This document shows positions 6,734 to 7,320 of a stretch of DNA of 7,320 bases, piece by piece. Position numbers and translations under genes: made by a program. Each line of letters begins with the position of its first letter. Within the stretch, counting starts at the first letter, position 1. The DNA lies in the NCBI GenBank assembly GCA_043777755.1, contig JAYWHK010000262.1, positions 1 to 7,320 of the forward strand, read 5' to 3'. The notes beneath the pieces are model-generated. The model was not told the origin of the DNA. It saw only the letters and a program-made list of their open reading frames with translations, and made no database searches. The DNA is from CANHEE01 sp043777755 (GTDB taxonomy: Bacteria; Bacteroidota; Bacteroidia; Chitinophagales; Saprospiraceae).

Positions 6734-6768
6734 CAAAAGTAGTATTTTTTACGATTTATTTAGCACAA
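6734..6768 (-). promoter_or_regulatory. Promoter candidate for the GT28-like gene, possibly leaderless
   Basis: On the minus strand TACTTTTG (6741-6734) is a full TAnnTTTG match. A TTG lies upstream at 6768-6766, with a somewhat long spacer of 24 nt. The -7 element ends only 5 nt before the ATG (6728), so the expected transcription start falls on or within a few bases of the start codon. No Shine-Dalgarno sequence is present. Confidence 0.4.
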
Positions 6769-6824
6769 TAAGAGGCTTTTATAATATTCTCAAAATTCTA
6801 ACGATTGTGCTTTTTGTAACAATA

Positions 6825-6858
6825 CCCGTAGAGAAAAGGCACGCCTTTTCTCTACGGG
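6825..6858. repeat. Perfect 16-bp palindrome (REP/MITE-like hairpin)
   Basis: CCCGTAGAGAAAAGGC (6825-6840) and its exact reverse complement (6843-6858) are separated by two bases. The outer GTAGAGA/TCTCTAC core recalls the palindromic intergenic repeats common in cyanobacteria and some Bacteroidota. It is much more GC-rich than the flanking DNA, which suggests an inserted repeat. It lies between two divergent genes, so it is not the terminator of either, although a T6 run follows at 6864-6869. Confidence 0.85.
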
Positions 6859-6866
6859 CTGTGTTT

Positions 6867-6969
6867 TTTATTTTCTTTCAAAAAAATAAACCATGCACCA
6901 ACGGTGTGAAAAAAGTGCGTATTTTGTATTGTTACACTTTATTTTTATGGAAAATAAAATGCAATACGC
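6867..6969. repeat. AT-rich repeated stem arms
   Basis: TTTATTTT and its reverse complement AAAATAAA occur as a pair twice: 6867-6874 with 6883-6890, and 6938-6945 with 6951-6958. The second pair is enclosed by GCGTATT (6917-6923) and AATACGC (6963-6969), making a longer interrupted stem. CACC-AAC-GGTG lies between the two. The region could fold, but in such AT-rich DNA the short arms may be chance. No gene is supported in 6729-7126, which otherwise holds the two divergent promoters and the palindrome. Confidence 0.3.
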
Positions 6970-7004
6970 TTATTTTCAAGTATTTATGTTCTTTTTTAAA
7001 AATA

Positions 7005-7036
7005 TTTATAAAATTAAAAAATATTAATTAACTTTG
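7005..7036 (+). promoter_or_regulatory. Bacteroidota-type promoter for the right-edge gene
   Basis: TAACTTTG at 7029-7036 is a full TAnnTTTG match. TTTA at 7005-7008, one base off TTTG, lies 20 nt upstream. Transcription should start near 7041, giving a leader of about 86 nt. In this leader GTAGG (7052-7056) could pair with CTAC upstream (7039-7042), or with CCTAC (7088-7092) or CTAC (7096-7099) downstream. The leader is noticeably less AT-rich at 7069-7100 than the DNA around it. Confidence 0.5.
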
Positions 7037-7126
7037 TGCTACGTATAAAAAGTAGGTATATTATAATGTTGGTGGCAAGTGCGAAACCCTACATTCTACG
7101 ACAATCACTTTTAAATTTGACATACA

Positions 7127-7285
7127 ATGAAATCAATAAAATATTTTGTAGTTGGACTATTTTTAACAATTGGACTAAACACTTATGCCCAAACCAAAAG
7201 TAGCAAATCAGACCTTGAACAAATTACTCGATGTTCCAGTTTTTCAGATTTTTGGAGGATATATCAGGCTTGTTTATCTAATTAA
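7127..7285 (+). CDS. Short secreted protein, possibly the 5' stump of a longer gene
   Basis: ATG at 7127 opens a 52-codon frame that closes with TAA at 7283-7285. Residues 1-21 form a clear Sec signal peptide (MKSIKY, hydrophobic FVVGLFLTIGL, then NTYA), with predicted cleavage after TYA and Gln22 as the first mature residue, typical of Bacteroidota exported proteins. The mature part would be only 31 residues. Its start (QTKSSKSDLEQIT) resembles the beginning of small exported NTF2-like/lumazine-binding-type proteins of this phylum, but the last residues (about 36-52, with two Cys and Trp) do not continue that resemblance. The gene may therefore be disrupted by a frameshift, deletion or insertion near 7230. 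It is preceded by a good promoter. A genuine small secreted peptide is the alternative. The family assignment is a guess. Confidence 0.5.
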   Translation: MKSIKYFVVGLFLTIGLNTYAQTKSSKSDLEQITRCSSFSDFWRIYQACLSN

Positions 7286-7320
7286 TAAGCATAAAATTAT
7301 ATAGCTTTTCCTTTTGAGAA

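Noticed and set aside
6843..6874. Palindrome plus T-run as an intrinsic terminator
   Set aside because: No plus-strand gene lies upstream of it and the minus-strand gene starts before it, so there is no transcript for it to end. The T-run also begins five bases after the stem.
6807..7031. A 74-codon plus-strand frame across the palindrome and AT-rich stems
   Set aside because: It is built from the palindrome and homopolymer-rich DNA, has a low-complexity Phe/Lys/Ile composition, lacks a promoter or ribosome binding site, and ends at the -7 element of the next promoter.

Overview
The window looks like a chromosomal stretch of a member of the Bacteroidota, probably a Cytophagia-like or related lineage; the genus cannot be named from this sequence. 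Four things point there: AT-rich intergenic DNA, starts without a purine-rich Shine-Dalgarno sequence, three close matches to the Bacteroidota promoter signature (TTTG about 20 nt before TAnnTTTG), and the style of the protein families.

Layout. Positions 1-178 hold no convincing gene, only a weak promoter candidate and a degenerate heptamer array that runs up to the first start codon. A short MgtC/SapB-family membrane protein (179-640, +) converges on a run of five minus-strand genes. The gap between them (641-808) is largely one imperfect inverted repeat. The five genes, in order of transcription, are a MurG-like glycosyltransferase (6728-5640), a membrane-anchored TIR-domain protein (5452-4130), an MFS transporter (4078-2858), a short-chain dehydrogenase (2740-1994) and a GT87-type polytopic glycosyltransferase (1978-809). 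The long gap 6729-7126 carries a perfect 16-bp palindrome, an AT-rich stem and divergent promoters. At the right edge lies a 52-residue reading frame with a signal peptide (7127-7285, +), which may be the stump of a longer secreted protein.

Transcription. The TIR gene has the best promoter in the window (5608-5577, minus strand). The MFS gene follows it after only 51 nt with no visible promoter of its own, so those two are probably co-transcribed. The SDR and GT87 genes are 15 nt apart and probably form a pair. The MurG-like gene has a TACTTTTG element ending 5 nt before its ATG, so its mRNA may be leaderless. The two glycosyltransferases bracket the strand run but are of unrelated types, and nothing shows that all five genes form one pathway.

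Non-coding DNA. The most notable signal is a family of dispersed repeats in the 5' regions. A module of about 90-100 bp (AAGTCGT-type short repeats followed by a 49-nt block at 39/49 identity) occurs just upstream of both the SDR start and the TIR start, in the same orientation relative to the gene. At the TIR gene it would lie wholly inside the transcribed leader. A different heptamer array (TTTAGAA) sits before the mgtC-like start. No tRNA, rRNA, CRISPR array or complete insertion sequence was seen. I do not see a clearly new multi-gene system. The best candidates for follow-up are the repeat module and the TIR protein.
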